Both the position numbers and the translations under genes were made by a program. Under the pieces are notes generated by a model. That model was not told where the DNA came from. It saw nothing but the letters and a program-made list of their open reading frames with translations, and made no database searches. DNA of 47,933 nucleotides from CAZGMN01 sp964645765 (GTDB lineage: Bacteria > Acidobacteriota > Aminicenantia > Aminicenantales > Aminicenantaceae): NCBI GenBank assembly GCA_964645765.1, contig CAZYBE010000024.1:1-47933 (forward strand). Direction: 5' to 3'. Positions within the stretch are counted from its first letter, which is position 1. Every line of letters begins with the position of its first letter. Below, piece after piece: positions 1 through 8,648 of the stretch.

Positions 1-770
1 CCACCCTTCATCCCAAGGCCATCTATATCTGCGAGGGAGAGCAGTACTTTGTCGAAAAGCTCGAATACGAGCAGAGAAAAGCCTACGTCAAGAAAACAGA
101 TGTCGATTATTTCACCGATGCCATCGATTACACCAAAATCAAAATCCTCGATGTCTTCAACAAGAAAAATTTGGAGAAATGCACCATCTCCCACGGCGAG
201 GTCCATCTCGAAACCCAGGTCGTCGGCTTCAAGAAAATCAAATTCTACACCATGGAAAACGTGGGCGCAGGCGACCTCAGCCTTCCTCAGAACGAGATGC
301 ACACCACAGCCTACTGGCTGACCATACCCTCTGAAATCTTCCATTCCCTGCCGTTTTCCTCAGAAGAAAAGATCAACGGGCTTTTCGGCCTGGCTTACAT
401 CCTCCATCATGTCGCGCCCCTTTTCATGATGTGCGACATCCATGATGTCGGCGTCTCCATCGGCGACAACTCCACTGGAAAATCAGTTCCTCCACGCGAT
501 ATTCCCGTGAAGGTTCTGGATGAAAAAGAGGAGCCCGCCTTCTATGATATCGCCTTTGAGCCGAATATCTTCATCTACGACCATTTTCCGGGAGGGATAG
601 GGCTCAGCCCCTCTCTCTTTGACCTGGAGAAAGAACTCCTCGAGCAATGCCTGAAAACGATCATGGCCTGCCCCTGCCAGGAAGGATGCCCTTCCTGTGT
701 CGGCCCCACCAAAGAGAGCGGAAGAGGGGCCAAACAGGTGGCGATGGAAATCCTGAAGAACCTTTGTTAA
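1..770 (+). CDS. DEAD/DEAH-box helicase, DUF1998 C-terminal part (partial)
   Basis: The reading frame is open from base 3 and ends at TAA 768-770, so this is the last ~255 residues of a larger protein cut by the window edge. The end carries a compact cysteine cluster (C-x-C-x3-C-x2-C within CPCQEGCPSCVG). This is typical of the metal-binding DUF1998 domain at the C-terminus of the YprA/MrfA-like superfamily 2 helicases. Family knowledge: these are DNA repair helicases (MrfA in Bacillus acts in mitomycin repair). The helicase motor itself lies outside the window, so the assignment rests on the C-terminal domain. The next gene, tolQ, starts 55 bp later and appears to have its own promoter. Confidence 0.8.
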   Translation, partial: TLHPKAIYICEGEQYFVEKLEYEQRKAYVKKTDVDYFTDAIDYTKIKILDVFNKKNLEKCTISHGEVHLETQVVGFKKIKFYTMENVGAGDLSLPQNEMHTTAYWLTIPSEIFHSLPFSSEEKINGLFGLAYILHHVAPLFMMCDIHDVGVSIGDNSTGKSVPPRDIPVKVLDEKEEPAFYDIAFEPNIFIYDHFPGGIGLSPSLFDLEKELLEQCLKTIMACPCQEGCPSCVGPTKESGRGAKQVAMEILKNLC

Positions 771-782
771 TTCAACCAAGAT

Positions 783-811
783 TGACTTTGACCCTCCCCT
801 ATGCTACTTTT
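783..811 (+). promoter_or_regulatory. Possible sigma-70 promoter of the tol cluster
   Basis: TTGACT (783-788) and TACTTT (806-811) are separated by 17 bp, in the 55-bp gap before tolQ. The predicted start would lie only a few bases before ATG 826. The -10 is weak. The same TTGACTTT -35 core is seen before ftsY and before the histidine kinase gene. Confidence 0.35.
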
Positions 812-825
812 TTTAATCGGAAAAG

Positions 826-1485
826 ATGAACATTCTAAAACTTGTCGCTGACGCCAGCCTCATGGTCAAAATTGTCCTGTTCGTCCTTCTCTTCTTTTCA
901 GTCTTTTCCTGGGCAATTATCTTCTTCAAAAGAAAAACCATCAGGTCAGCCTCCTTGCATTCTAAGAAATTCATGAGATTTTTCCGAGAGAGCAGTGATT
1001 TAACTGAAATCAGCAAATCCGCAAAAAAATTCAGGTTCAGTCCTCTGGCTTCACTTTTTCAGTCTGGATATAAAGAACTCGCCTACCTGAGCAAGTCAGG
1101 GGGTCAAAGTCGCAGCATAGAAAAACTTGAAACGATCAACAGGGCTCTGCTCAAAGCATCAAACCAGGAAATTTCGAGGTTAGAAAGAATGATGAGCTTC
1201 CTGGCAACGACCGGGAGCGTCACTCCCTTTATCGGCCTTTTTGGAACAGTCTGGGGAATCATGGACGCCTTTCATAGAATTGGGATTGTCAGGTCGGCAA
1301 GCCTTGACACGGTCTCTCCTGGAATCGCCGAGGCGCTCGTCGCCACCGCGGCCGGCCTGTTTGCGGCTGTTCCAGCGGTCATCGCCTACAACTATTTTCT
1401 CAACCGAATAAAAGACCTGATCACAGAGATGGAAGATTTTTCCCTTGAATTTTTGAGCATTGCAGAAAGGCTTTATGGCTCTTAG
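826..1485 (+). CDS. tolQ: TolQ/ExbB-type proton channel subunit
   Basis: This is a 219-residue inner-membrane protein of the MotA/TolQ/ExbB family. With TolR it uses the proton motive force to drive the TolA/TonB arm of the envelope. Three hydrophobic segments are visible at about residues 12-34, 121-148 and 161-195. The second contains the family's Thr/Gly-rich stretch (GSVTPFIGLFGTVWGIM) and the third an Ala-rich run. Length and topology fit TolQ. It overlaps tolR by 11 bp and heads a tolQ-tolR-tonB/tolA-tolB series, so TolQ is preferred over ExbB. Confidence 0.9.
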   Translation: MNILKLVADASLMVKIVLFVLLFFSVFSWAIIFFKRKTIRSASLHSKKFMRFFRESSDLTEISKSAKKFRFSPLASLFQSGYKELAYLSKSGGQSRSIEKLETINRALLKASNQEISRLERMMSFLATTGSVTPFIGLFGTVWGIMDAFHRIGIVRSASLDTVSPGIAEALVATAAGLFAAVPAVIAYNYFLNRIKDLITEMEDFSLEFLSIAERLYGS

Positions 1486-1915
1486 AACCTATCCTCCCCA
1501 CAAAAGACAGCTTGGCACTTCCCTGTCTGAGATCAATGTCACACCATTTGTGGATGTCATGCTCGTCCTCTTAATCATCTTCATGGTCACTGCCCCTATG
1601 ATTCAATCAGGAATCAGCGTCAACCTTCCTCAAGCCGAGACAGAAACCACTCCGGCTGAGCAAGGCCTGACCATCACCGTTACCAAAGACAGATACATCC
1701 ACATCGAAAATTCTGTCATCAATCAATATCTTTTAGAGCAGAAATTAAAAGAATACTTTCACGGGAAGGAGAAGAAAATCGTCTTCATCCGCGGGGATGA
1801 AAGCCTGCCTTACGGATTCATCATGCGCCTTCTCGACATCACAAAAAAAGCTGGGGTCGAAATCATCGGCTTGGTGACAAGACCGGTGGAGCTGGAGGAA
1901 AAAGAAAAAAAATGA
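1475..1915 (+). CDS. tolR: TolR/ExbD-type protein
   Basis: From ATG 1475 the protein has 146 residues. A TTG at 1460 would add five residues, but AGAAAGG just ahead of 1475 decides for the ATG. Layout: short cytoplasmic N-terminus with the family motif SEINVTPFVDVML, one membrane segment (about 25-45), then a periplasmic domain. Asp27 corresponds to the proton-path aspartate of TolR/ExbD. It overlaps tolQ by 11 bp and the next gene by ATGA, indicating translational coupling. It partners TolQ in the proton-driven motor. Confidence 0.9.
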   Translation: MALRTYPPHKRQLGTSLSEINVTPFVDVMLVLLIIFMVTAPMIQSGISVNLPQAETETTPAEQGLTITVTKDRYIHIENSVINQYLLEQKLKEYFHGKEKKIVFIRGDESLPYGFIMRLLDITKKAGVEIIGLVTRPVELEEKEKK

Positions 1916-2721
1916 CCGCACTGGGCAAAGACCTTCCAGCTTTCAGAATAGCGGTCATCTTCTCTGTAACCGTCCATGTCGCACTTTTTCTCCTGATTCT
2001 TTTTTCTCCTCGTCTGCCGGCGACTTCAAACAAAGAAATGATTCATTATGTCAATGTCATCACTTTTGCCGGCGGCGGTGGAGGAGGGCCAGGAGGCGGA
2101 GGGGAAAAAGTCGGGGAGACTCCCCTTCCCAAGAGGCAGACATTGAAGGATTTAACTACGCTCTCAAAGCTCGAGCAGGAGCCGGCATCTTCCCTGAGGC
2201 ATCCGGTTGCAAAGCCCAAAAAGGAAACAAAGCCAAAGCCGGAAAAAGCGGCTTCGATCCAAAAAGAGCAAAAGGCCGCTGAAACAGCAGAAGCAACAGC
2301 CGCAGAAGAAAGAACAGGCTCAGGTGCCGGGACTGGAGGAGGGTCTGGCTCTGGGATTAGGATTGGCGGCGGTGAGGGCGCTGGAACCGAACCAGGATTC
2401 AGCTCAGCCTTCTCCTCCCAGATCGGGCTTTCCAACTTTCCCTTCACCTATTACCTTCAGATTATCACCGACAAAGTCTCGTCGAACTGGTTCACGTCTC
2501 TTATCGACGCCGGAATCTCAGGAAAGTTCCACGCCACCGTTTATTTCAAGATTAATCGAGACGGTAAGATCTCTGATATTAAGATCCAGGAATCGAGCGG
2601 AATAGAATCCCTTGATATGTCCGCTCTCCGTGCCGTGCAATCCTCAAGTTTTCCCCCTCTCCCCAAGGACTATGAAGGGGAGTTCCTGGCCATTTACTTG
2701 ATATTCGAGCATTCCAAGTGA
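1912..2721 (+). CDS. TonB/TolA-like energy transducer with TonB C-terminal domain
   Basis: This 269-residue protein has one N-terminal membrane anchor (about 11-32). It is followed by a glycine run (about 53-67), a Lys/Glu/Ala-rich periplasm-spanning stretch, a second Gly/Ser-rich linker, and a C-terminal TonB_C-type domain (about 180-268; features GKFHATVYFKINRDGKI and SSGIESLDMSALRAV). Its place between tolR and tolB suggests the TolA role: linking the TolQR motor to Pal/TolB at the outer membrane. The C-terminal domain, however, looks like TonB. It starts inside tolR (ATGA) and ends inside the tolB start (GTGA). TonB versus TolA cannot be settled from sequence alone. Confidence 0.82.
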   Translation: MTALGKDLPAFRIAVIFSVTVHVALFLLILFSPRLPATSNKEMIHYVNVITFAGGGGGGPGGGGEKVGETPLPKRQTLKDLTTLSKLEQEPASSLRHPVAKPKKETKPKPEKAASIQKEQKAAETAEATAAEERTGSGAGTGGGSGSGIRIGGGEGAGTEPGFSSAFSSQIGLSNFPFTYYLQIITDKVSSNWFTSLIDAGISGKFHATVYFKINRDGKISDIKIQESSGIESLDMSALRAVQSSSFPPLPKDYEGEFLAIYLIFEHSK

Positions 2722-4010
2722 AGATAAAGAAGATTCTCTTTTATTCAAGCCTTCTCTTTGCTGCCGGACTGATTCTTTATTCCCAACAAGAAGTCGTCAT
2801 GAGCATAAAAGAGGGAATGCCAGCCATCCCCCTGGCTCTCCCGGAATTCATCGTCCATTCCTCCTCCCCTGAAGCACAATCCGCAGCCGCCGAGCTTCAT
2901 CAGGTCATATCAGATGACTTGCAATACAGCCGGATTTTTCAGCTCCTTCCCAAAAGCTATTACAGCTACATCCGGCCGCTCAACCCAGAAAAAATATTCT
3001 TCAAGGATTGGGAATCCATCCAGGCCAAAATCCTTTTTGTCGGTGAGGTGCGGGAGGGTGAAGATAAAAAAGTGATTATCTTCGATGGAAAAATCTATGA
3101 CGTCAGAGGAGGGCAATACATCAACGGAAAACGATATCAATCCGAAAAATCCCTGCTCCGCCTGGCTGCTCATAAGATGACAGACGAAATCATGAAAATA
3201 TTCGGTGAAAAACCATATTTCACCAGCAAGATTGCCTTTGTCTCAAACCGGGATGGCAACGACGAAATCTACATGATGGACTATGACGGCCAGAACCAGA
3301 CTCGACTAACCTTCAATAAAACCACAGACTACATGCCTGCCTGGTCTGTTGACGGCAGAAAAATTGCCTACACCTCCTATTCCAACGAAAGGGCAGGCCT
3401 TTATATTCTGGACATCTATGAGGGGAATCGAATTGAGGTGACAAGCGAGGGGACAAATTATGCTCCAGCCTTCTCTCCCGACGGGAAGAAGTTGGCTTTC
3501 TGCTCGACCAGGGACGAAGGAAACCCCGAAATCTATGTGGCCACGAGCGACGGCAAGGATATCAAGAGGCTGACCTTTAATGATGCCGTTGATACGGCTC
3601 CTTCCTGGTCCCCGACAGGCCGGGAGATTGCCTTTACCTCAGACAGGGGAGGCTCTCCCCAAATCTATATCATGGATGCAGAGGGCTCCAATGTGCGCAG
3701 GATAAGCTTCGGCGGAACTTATATCGATGCGCCAGCCTGGTCTCCAACAGGAGACAGGATTGCCTATGTCTCACGCGTCGATTCTATAGTTGATCTCTAC
3801 GTCCAGAACCTTCGAACAAACCAGATCATCAAGCTGACCGAGAGCACTGCCCATAACGAGTCCCCTTCCTGGTCTCCTGACGGCAGGCATCTTGTCTTCT
3901 CCTCAAACCTTAACGGGACTTCTCAAATCTACACAATCGATTATGACAGCCAAAACCTGCGCTGCCTCACCTCTCGAGGAAATAACAAACTCCCTGAATG
4001 GTCGCGATAA
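2718..4010 (+). CDS. tolB: TolB periplasmic beta-propeller
   Basis: This 430-residue protein starts at GTG 2718, overlapping the previous stop by 4 bp. It has an N-terminal signal peptide (hydrophobic to about residue 22), a TolB N-terminal domain to about 150, then a six-bladed propeller built from PD40/WD40-like repeats. The repeats are visible as recurring K-IAF-S-RDG--EIY-MD-DG and PAWSPDG units through residue 428. TolB shuttles between TolA, Pal and outer-membrane proteins during envelope constriction. Length matches the family. The last gene of the first tol transcript; pal follows only after 416 bp and has its own promoter. Confidence 0.93.
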   Translation: MKIKKILFYSSLLFAAGLILYSQQEVVMSIKEGMPAIPLALPEFIVHSSSPEAQSAAAELHQVISDDLQYSRIFQLLPKSYYSYIRPLNPEKIFFKDWESIQAKILFVGEVREGEDKKVIIFDGKIYDVRGGQYINGKRYQSEKSLLRLAAHKMTDEIMKIFGEKPYFTSKIAFVSNRDGNDEIYMMDYDGQNQTRLTFNKTTDYMPAWSVDGRKIAYTSYSNERAGLYILDIYEGNRIEVTSEGTNYAPAFSPDGKKLAFCSTRDEGNPEIYVATSDGKDIKRLTFNDAVDTAPSWSPTGREIAFTSDRGGSPQIYIMDAEGSNVRRISFGGTYIDAPAWSPTGDRIAYVSRVDSIVDLYVQNLRTNQIIKLTESTAHNESPSWSPDGRHLVFSSNLNGTSQIYTIDYDSQNLRCLTSRGNNKLPEWSR

Positions 4011-4335
4011 AATGATAGGAGAATAGACAGGCTTTATTCTTCAAGAGGCGGCTTGACTCGCTGTCCCTAACAAGGACAAATAAGCTGAGAATCTTCCCGC
4101 AACTTTTGCGTCATATTATTATGTTTAATTTCTCATTTGTATCTCGCTGTTTTTTATGGAATTTTTTCCTCAGCTTGGATAAATGAGAGATATCTAAATA
4201 TTTTCATCCACAATTAGAAGTATCCGCAAATTCGCGATATGAACAGGATCAGACTGGGTGCTGAGAAAACTGTTTGAATGGCTATGATCCATAACGAAGC
4301 TTTTCATCATCGAAAAAAATTCTTTCTCTATTATG
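4011..4335. other. Intergenic spacer between tolB and pal
   Basis: I see no credible gene. The only open frame (4194-4394, -) lies across a dispersed repeat and has no protein-like pattern. The spacer holds that repeat (4217-4284), and pal's promoter follows it. Confidence 0.6.
4217..4284 (+). repeat. Dispersed intergenic repeat, copy 1
   Basis: About 68 bp match 15718-15788 with scattered substitutions. Shared blocks include ATTCGC, ATATGAA, AGGATCAG and CTGGGTG. Here the right-hand arm that makes copy 2 a hairpin is not evident. Both copies are intergenic and in the same orientation. Confidence 0.7.
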
Positions 4336-4364
4336 TTGACATCGGCGGTATTTGTCTGTATAAA
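4336..4364 (+). promoter_or_regulatory. Strong sigma-70 promoter for pal
   Basis: TTGACA (4336-4341), 17 bp, then TATAAA (4359-4364; continues TATAAAAT). The predicted start near 4371 gives a leader of ~55 nt. The leader contains a small stem (CCCGATT/AATCGGG, 4388-4403) followed by an A-run, then AAAAGGAG before ATG 4427. Confidence 0.65.
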
Positions 4365-4426
4365 ATAGTTGCGAACAACAACCGCCCGATTCAAATCGGG
4401 TAAAAAAAAAACTAAAAGGAGATCAA

Positions 4427-5011
4427 ATGAAGAAAATTATAATCTTATCTTTGGCTTGTTTTCTTGTCTTTGCTTTTCTTGTTTCCTGTCGGGGAAAAGT
4501 CAAAGAAGCTCCAGCCCCTCCTCCACCCCCGCCCCCGCCCCAGCCCGCTCAAGTCAAAGAGCAGCCTGCGCCTGAAAAAGTTGTCCCAGAACAGCCGGCT
4601 CCGGTGGTTAAAGAACCAGTATTAACTGAAGAAGAAATTTTCATGAAAAAATCTCTTGAAGACATGAACACTGAAGCGCCTCTGGGAATGATTCATTTTG
4701 ATTTCGACAAGTACTTCATCCGAGATGATGACAAGCCTGTCCTTGGAGCAAATGCCGAGTGGCTGAAAAAGTTTGCGACCATAAAAATTCTCATCGAAGG
4801 CCATTGCGATGAAAGAGGGACTGAGGAGTACAACCTGGCTCTAGGGGAAAGGAGAGCAAAAAGCACATATGACTACCTTGTTTCTCTTGGGATTTCTTCT
4901 GATAGAATAAGGACAATCTCTTATGGCAAAAGTATGCCTCTTGATACAGGGCACGACGAAGTCGCCTGGCAGAAGAATAGAAGGGCTCAATTCAGGATTA
5001 TCGGAAAATAA
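4427..5011 (+). CDS. pal: Pal peptidoglycan-associated lipoprotein
   Basis: This 194-residue protein starts at ATG 4427 behind AAAAGGAG. A lipoprotein signal ends at the lipobox FLVSC with Cys21 as acylation site. A proline-rich linker with an eight-proline run (about 31-38) follows, then an OmpA-type peptidoglycan-binding domain (about 85-194). Its hallmarks are IHFDFDKYFIRDDD, EGHCDERGTEEYNLALGERR and the terminal NRRAQFRI. Pal anchors the outer membrane to peptidoglycan and is pulled by the Tol machine. cpoB follows after 3 bp. Confidence 0.95.
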   Translation: MKKIIILSLACFLVFAFLVSCRGKVKEAPAPPPPPPPPQPAQVKEQPAPEKVVPEQPAPVVKEPVLTEEEIFMKKSLEDMNTEAPLGMIHFDFDKYFIRDDDKPVLGANAEWLKKFATIKILIEGHCDERGTEEYNLALGERRAKSTYDYLVSLGISSDRIRTISYGKSMPLDTGHDEVAWQKNRRAQFRIIGK

Positions 5012-5014
5012 TTG

Positions 5015-5953
5015 ATGAATAAAAGACTCAGCTGGGTATGGCTCCTCCTGGTTTTGCCCATCGCCTCTGCAGGAACTGATAAAGAGAAAAAGACCTATGA
5101 GCTGATCTATCAGGATGTCCAACTCCTCAAAAAGCAGATCCTCCAACTCCAAGAAAAGATAGAGAAAAATGCTGAGGACATTAATAACATCAGGGAACAA
5201 ACCAAAGAACTTTTGAACCTGGCCAAGCTCCTGCAGACAGAGCAGGCGGGTTTAAAAGCCGACCAGGCAAAAATCCCTTCTCAGTATCAGGTTCTCCTGG
5301 ATAAGTTAGAGACGCTGAACCAGCAGCTTGTTAAAGTTTCTGAAGACCTTATAGAGATAAAAAGGTTCCCGACCCTCTTGCCTCAACTCCTTCCGCAGCC
5401 GCAGCCACAACAACCGCAACCCCAACAAGAGGAAAAGAAAGAAACAAAAGAGGCACAGAAAAAGCAGCCTTCAGGAAAAAAAGCCAAGGAAGTGAAAAAG
5501 GAAGAACAAGCCCCTGCTCCTGCTCAGCCAACTCCTCAAGCACCCTCTCAACCGCCTCCAACAGCTCGCCTCTCTCCTCAAGAAGTCTTCAACATGGCCA
5601 ACTCAGATTATCTCAAAGGGAACTTCGACCTGGCCATTGCCGGCTTTAAGATGTACATGGAGCAATTCCCTGAATCACCCCTTGTCGACGATTGCCTCTA
5701 CTGGATTGGCGAATGCGACTTCAGTCAGAAAAAGTTCAAAGAGGCTGTCGACCAATTCAACGACCTGATCCTCAACTACCCTAACGGAAATAAAATTCCT
5801 GAAGCTTACCTGAAAAAGGGAATCTGCCTTGAAGAACTGGGACAAAAAGAAGAAGCGCTCTCTGTCTATAAACTCCTGGTCAGCAAGTTCCCTCTTGAAG
5901 AAGAAACAAAGATTGCCCAACAAAAAATCAAGGAGCTAACTACGAAAAAATGA
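5015..5953 (+). CDS. cpoB: CpoB/YbgF-like Tol-associated TPR protein
   Basis: ATG 5015 (a TTG sits directly before it) gives 312 residues. Parts in order: signal peptide ending near ASAG; a long coiled coil (about 25-110); a Gln/Pro/Lys-rich linker (about 125-180); then tandem TPR units (about 190-305) with the typical pattern of YbgF (FDLAIAGFKMYMEQFPESPLVDDCLYWIGEC). CpoB/YbgF coordinates Tol-Pal constriction with peptidoglycan synthesis in the periplasm. Position directly after pal is the conserved one. It overlaps ssb by ATGA. Confidence 0.85.
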   Translation: MNKRLSWVWLLLVLPIASAGTDKEKKTYELIYQDVQLLKKQILQLQEKIEKNAEDINNIREQTKELLNLAKLLQTEQAGLKADQAKIPSQYQVLLDKLETLNQQLVKVSEDLIEIKRFPTLLPQLLPQPQPQQPQPQQEEKKETKEAQKKQPSGKKAKEVKKEEQAPAPAQPTPQAPSQPPPTARLSPQEVFNMANSDYLKGNFDLAIAGFKMYMEQFPESPLVDDCLYWIGECDFSQKKFKEAVDQFNDLILNYPNGNKIPEAYLKKGICLEELGQKEEALSVYKLLVSKFPLEEETKIAQQKIKELTTKK

Positions 5954-6420
5954 GAGACATCAACAGCCTCAACAAAGTGACATTGATCGGCAGGCTCGGC
6001 CAGAAACCCGAGGTCAGATACCTGCCCCAGACAGAGAGAGCCGTGGCCAGGTTCAGTCTGGCAACAAACGAGCGCTTCTTAAACCCGAAGACGAACCAAT
6101 CTGATGACAGAACCGAATGGCACCGCATTGTCGTCTGGGGAAAGCTGGCTGAATTCTGCGAAAAGTTCTTGACCCAGGGAAAGCAAATTTACCTGGAAGG
6201 AAAATTGAGGACGCGGAGTTGGCAGGACAAGGAGGGCAACAAAAGATTTACCACTGAAATTGAGGCGAGAACCATCACCCTTCTCGGCAAAAGGGAAGAA
6301 GCTGTTGAAGAACAGGCCTATCGTCCAGAGCCCAAGCCTGGTCCTGAAATTCCTGAAGAAGATGAGACTTCGCCTGACAAAGAAAAAGAAGGGGAAGGGG
6401 GAGACGACATCCCGTTTTAA
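5950..6420 (+). CDS. ssb: Single-stranded DNA-binding protein
   Basis: This 156-residue protein has an N-terminal OB fold (about 1-112; LNKVTLIGRLGQKPEVRY, WHRIVVWGKLAEFCEKFL, GKQIYLEGKLRTRSWQDK), an acidic low-complexity linker, and the canonical C-terminal tip DDIPF that binds replication and repair partners. Its start overlaps the cpoB stop (ATGA), so it seems to be carried in the tol-pal transcript. This is an unusual partner but not a functional claim. Confidence 0.95.
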   Translation: MRDINSLNKVTLIGRLGQKPEVRYLPQTERAVARFSLATNERFLNPKTNQSDDRTEWHRIVVWGKLAEFCEKFLTQGKQIYLEGKLRTRSWQDKEGNKRFTTEIEARTITLLGKREEAVEEQAYRPEPKPGPEIPEEDETSPDKEKEGEGGDDIPF

Positions 6421-6818
6421 TGTCCTTTAGCCGCATGGGGCAGGATACAATAAGCAATATTGAAAATTTCAGAAAAAAAATAAAAGAAGATATCAGGCCC
6501 TGGGGAAAATTTCGCTCTTTCCCCTATGAGTTTGCGAGAAACATCAAAATCATCACCCTTAACCCAGGAGGAGTTCTCTCTCTCCAGTTCCACGAGCACC
6601 GGAGTGAATTCTGGGTTGTCCTGGATGAGGGGCTGGAAGTCACTTTGGCTGACAGAGTCTGGAAGCCAAAAGAGGGTGAGGAAATCTTCATTCCCAGCAA
6701 GGCTCCTCACCGGCTGCGCTGCCTCGGCCAGAAAAGGGGGCGGGTTATGGAGCTCTGGCTGGGCGACTCTGATGAATCAGACATCGTTCGCCTCGAGGAT
6801 AAATACGGCCGAGAATAG
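6420..6818 (+). CDS. Cupin, mannose-6-phosphate isomerase type II-like
   Basis: This 132-residue single-domain cupin starts on the last base of the ssb stop (TAATG). A second ATG at 6435 is possible. RPWGKF near residue 26, the metal-binding cupin motif with histidines (LQFHEHRSEFWVVLDEG) and the second box (IFIPSKAPHRLRC) resemble the C-terminal isomerase domain of mannose-1-phosphate guanylyltransferase/mannose-6-phosphate isomerase proteins. Here it stands alone, without the nucleotidyltransferase domain. Role in sugar nucleotide supply is an inference. It converges with the sirtuin gene. Confidence 0.78.
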   Translation: MSFSRMGQDTISNIENFRKKIKEDIRPWGKFRSFPYEFARNIKIITLNPGGVLSLQFHEHRSEFWVVLDEGLEVTLADRVWKPKEGEEIFIPSKAPHRLRCLGQKRGRVMELWLGDSDESDIVRLEDKYGRE

Positions 6819-6820
6819 CC

Positions 6821-7713
6821 TTAGTCCATCTTCAACCTTTGAGCTATCTGAGGAAGGGCTTTTCCNNNNNNNNNNNNNNNNNNNNNNNNNNNNNNNNNNN
6901 NNNNNNNNNNNNNNNNNNNNNNNNNNNNNNNNNNNNNNNNNNNNNNNNNNNNNNNNNNNNNNNNNCCATCTTCAACCTTTGAGCTATCTGAGGAAGGGCT
7001 TTTCCCGCCTCGTCATGGATGACATAATCGGCCACGTCGTCTAAAGGCGTTCGTTCTTTATTGATGATGGCTAAAGTCGCTCCGTTCTGTTTTGCTCTCA
7101 AGGGAATCTCTGCTGCTGGATAAACGACCAGGGAGCTCCCCACAGCAAGAAGAAAATCACATTTCTCCGCTTCCTTAAAGGCTTGGCTGAGAATTTGGGA
7201 GTTCAGCGCTTCTCCAAAAAAGACAACAGCCGGCCTTAACTTCCCTTTGCAGGCAGAACAGAGAGGCGGGGTTTCAATCTTAAGCCGGGCAAAGACTTCA
7301 TCCATGGAATATTGCCGGGAGCAGTCAAGGCAATAGATAATCCTCGTCGTTCCATGCAATTCGACAACCGAGGCAGAGCCGGCCTCCTGATGAAGCCCGT
7401 CAATATTCTGAGTGATGATCGCTTTTAAATTTCCTGCAGCCTCGATCTCAGCCAGGGCGAGATGGGCCTTATTCGGCTTGACCTTCTTGAGTTGCGGGTA
7501 GCGGACCTCACGAAAGAAATTCCAGTAATAGGAAGGGTCTTTATGGAAATGATAGATGTTGGCGTATAATTTCGGGTCATACTTGGTCCAGAGTCCCCCT
7601 TCTCCCCTGTAGGTTGGCACACCGCTCTCAGCCGAAATCCCTGCCCCGGTAAAGACGACAGCGTACTGGGAATCTCTAATCTCAGAAGCAATGGCCTTGA
7701 TAATATCCATCAT
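6821..7713 (-). CDS. cobB: Sirtuin (NAD-dependent protein deacylase), crossed by an assembly gap
   Basis: Sir2 family motifs are all visible: VVFTGAGISAESGVP (NAD site), ITQNIDGLHQEAG, catalytic ELHGT, four zinc cysteines (CLDC and CSAC pairs) and AVGSSLVVYPAAE. The C-terminus runs into 100 N. The 40 bp on both sides of the gap are identical. If the two copies are one, the frame continues through LKMD to TAA at 6821-6823, giving a 250-residue protein, the usual CobB length, ending 2 bp from the cupin stop. Reading through the N instead gives a false tail. ATG 7713 overlaps the stop of the upstream amidohydrolase gene (ATGA). It likely removes acyl groups from lysines in the cytoplasm. Confidence 0.92.
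6866..6965. other. Assembly gap (100 N), probably spurious
   Basis: Exactly 100 N flanked by an identical 40-bp direct repeat (6826-6865 and 6966-7005). This is the signature of two contigs with an unrecognised overlap joined by a scaffolder. Confidence 0.93.
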
Positions 7714-8543
7714 AGCCTCAGGAGCCGGGCTGCATTATCATAGAAAATCTTTTTCTTGGATTCTTGGGACAGAGGAAGTTCTTCTATGGCTTCAATATTG
7801 CTGGAAATGGCCTTAATCCCGGGCCAATCAGAGCCGTAAATGAATTTATCGATATTCTTTTCCATATCCGGAAAGTAATTCAGGAGGTTCTTCGGGGGAA
7901 GCCCTGAAATTTCAAGATAGAGGTTTGGATGAAGACGAGAAAGGAAAAAAGCCTTCTCATACCATAAACCTCTTCCGCTGTGAGCCATAACGAGATGCAG
8001 GTCAGGAAAATCTGAGGCCACATCATCCAGCCAGATAGGGTCAGCATATTTTATCTTGGAGCCCTTGAAGACTGAGGAGCCGGTATGGATAAGGACCGGA
8101 AGCTTTTCTTCATTAGCCAGGGCATAAAGGGGATACATTCTGCTTTCATTCGGATAGAAATGATTGTACGAAGGATAGAGTTTTATTCCCTTGGCACCCT
8201 GTTTTAAGTATTTTTCTGATTCTTTTGCCAAGTTGTTGACAACAAAAGGATTTATGGTGCAAAAGGGAATAAAGACCTCGTGTCCTTGGCAAAACTCGAG
8301 AACATACTCGTTGCTGACAACGCCGGTCGTAATCGGGCTTATTTCAGGGAGGATGACAGCCTTTTCAATATGATTCCTTTCGAGATAAGAAGCGAACTTT
8401 TCCGGGTCAATCATTTCATCGTATCGGCTGAAATACTCTGATTGCGTTGACTCCTGGTAGGAGAGCACCCATTCATGCCAGTGCTCCTTTTGTCCGATAT
8501 GGACATGAAAATCAATGACCTTGGGCTTAATCTTTTTTTCCAT
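7710..8543 (-). CDS. Amidohydrolase-2 family (TIM-barrel) hydrolase
   Basis: From ATG 8543 the protein has 277 residues (ATG 8573 would add ten). The longer frame to 8660 runs across a hairpin and is unlikely to be coding. Motifs of the amidohydrolase_2 family: N-terminal metal ligands in VIDFHVHIG, GAKGIKLYPSYNHF, LPVLIHTGS, LVMAHSGRG, and the terminal YGSDWPG aspartate. The family includes decarboxylases and hydrolases; the substrate cannot be told. It overlaps the sirtuin start by ATGA, so the two are probably co-transcribed. Confidence 0.85.
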   Translation of the reverse strand: MEKKIKPKVIDFHVHIGQKEHWHEWVLSYQESTQSEYFSRYDEMIDPEKFASYLERNHIEKAVILPEISPITTGVVSNEYVLEFCQGHEVFIPFCTINPFVVNNLAKESEKYLKQGAKGIKLYPSYNHFYPNESRMYPLYALANEEKLPVLIHTGSSVFKGSKIKYADPIWLDDVASDFPDLHLVMAHSGRGLWYEKAFFLSRLHPNLYLEISGLPPKNLLNYFPDMEKNIDKFIYGSDWPGIKAISSNIEAIEELPLSQESKKKIFYDNAARLLRL

Positions 8544-8610
8544 GCCTTCTAAAACCTCGGTTGATGCAGTCATGATAGCAGGTGATTTCAAAAGATGCAA
8601 AGTTATAGAG

Positions 8611-8648
8611 CAGGCTGGGTGTTTTGGTTTTCTTAAACACCCGGCCTG
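8611..8648. repeat. Hairpin sharing the CAGGCTGGGTG core
   Basis: CAGGCTGGGTGTTT (8611-8624) pairs with AAACACCCGGCCTG (8635-8648) with one mismatch and a 10-nt loop. The core is the same as in the hairpin at 15752-15816. There is no T-run on either side, so it is not a classical terminator. It lies upstream of the amidohydrolase gene. Confidence 0.7.

Noticed and set aside
1505..1522. TTGGCAC motif inside tolR resembling a sigma-54 -24 element
   Set aside because: No GC at the -12 position.
4388..4413. Stem followed by an A-run before pal
   Set aside because: Wrong base for a terminator on the + strand and it lies inside the pal leader; the strong promoter precedes it.
6844..7044. Open frames crossing the 100 N
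   Set aside because: Translation through N and a duplicated 40-bp flank creates false protein ends on both strands.
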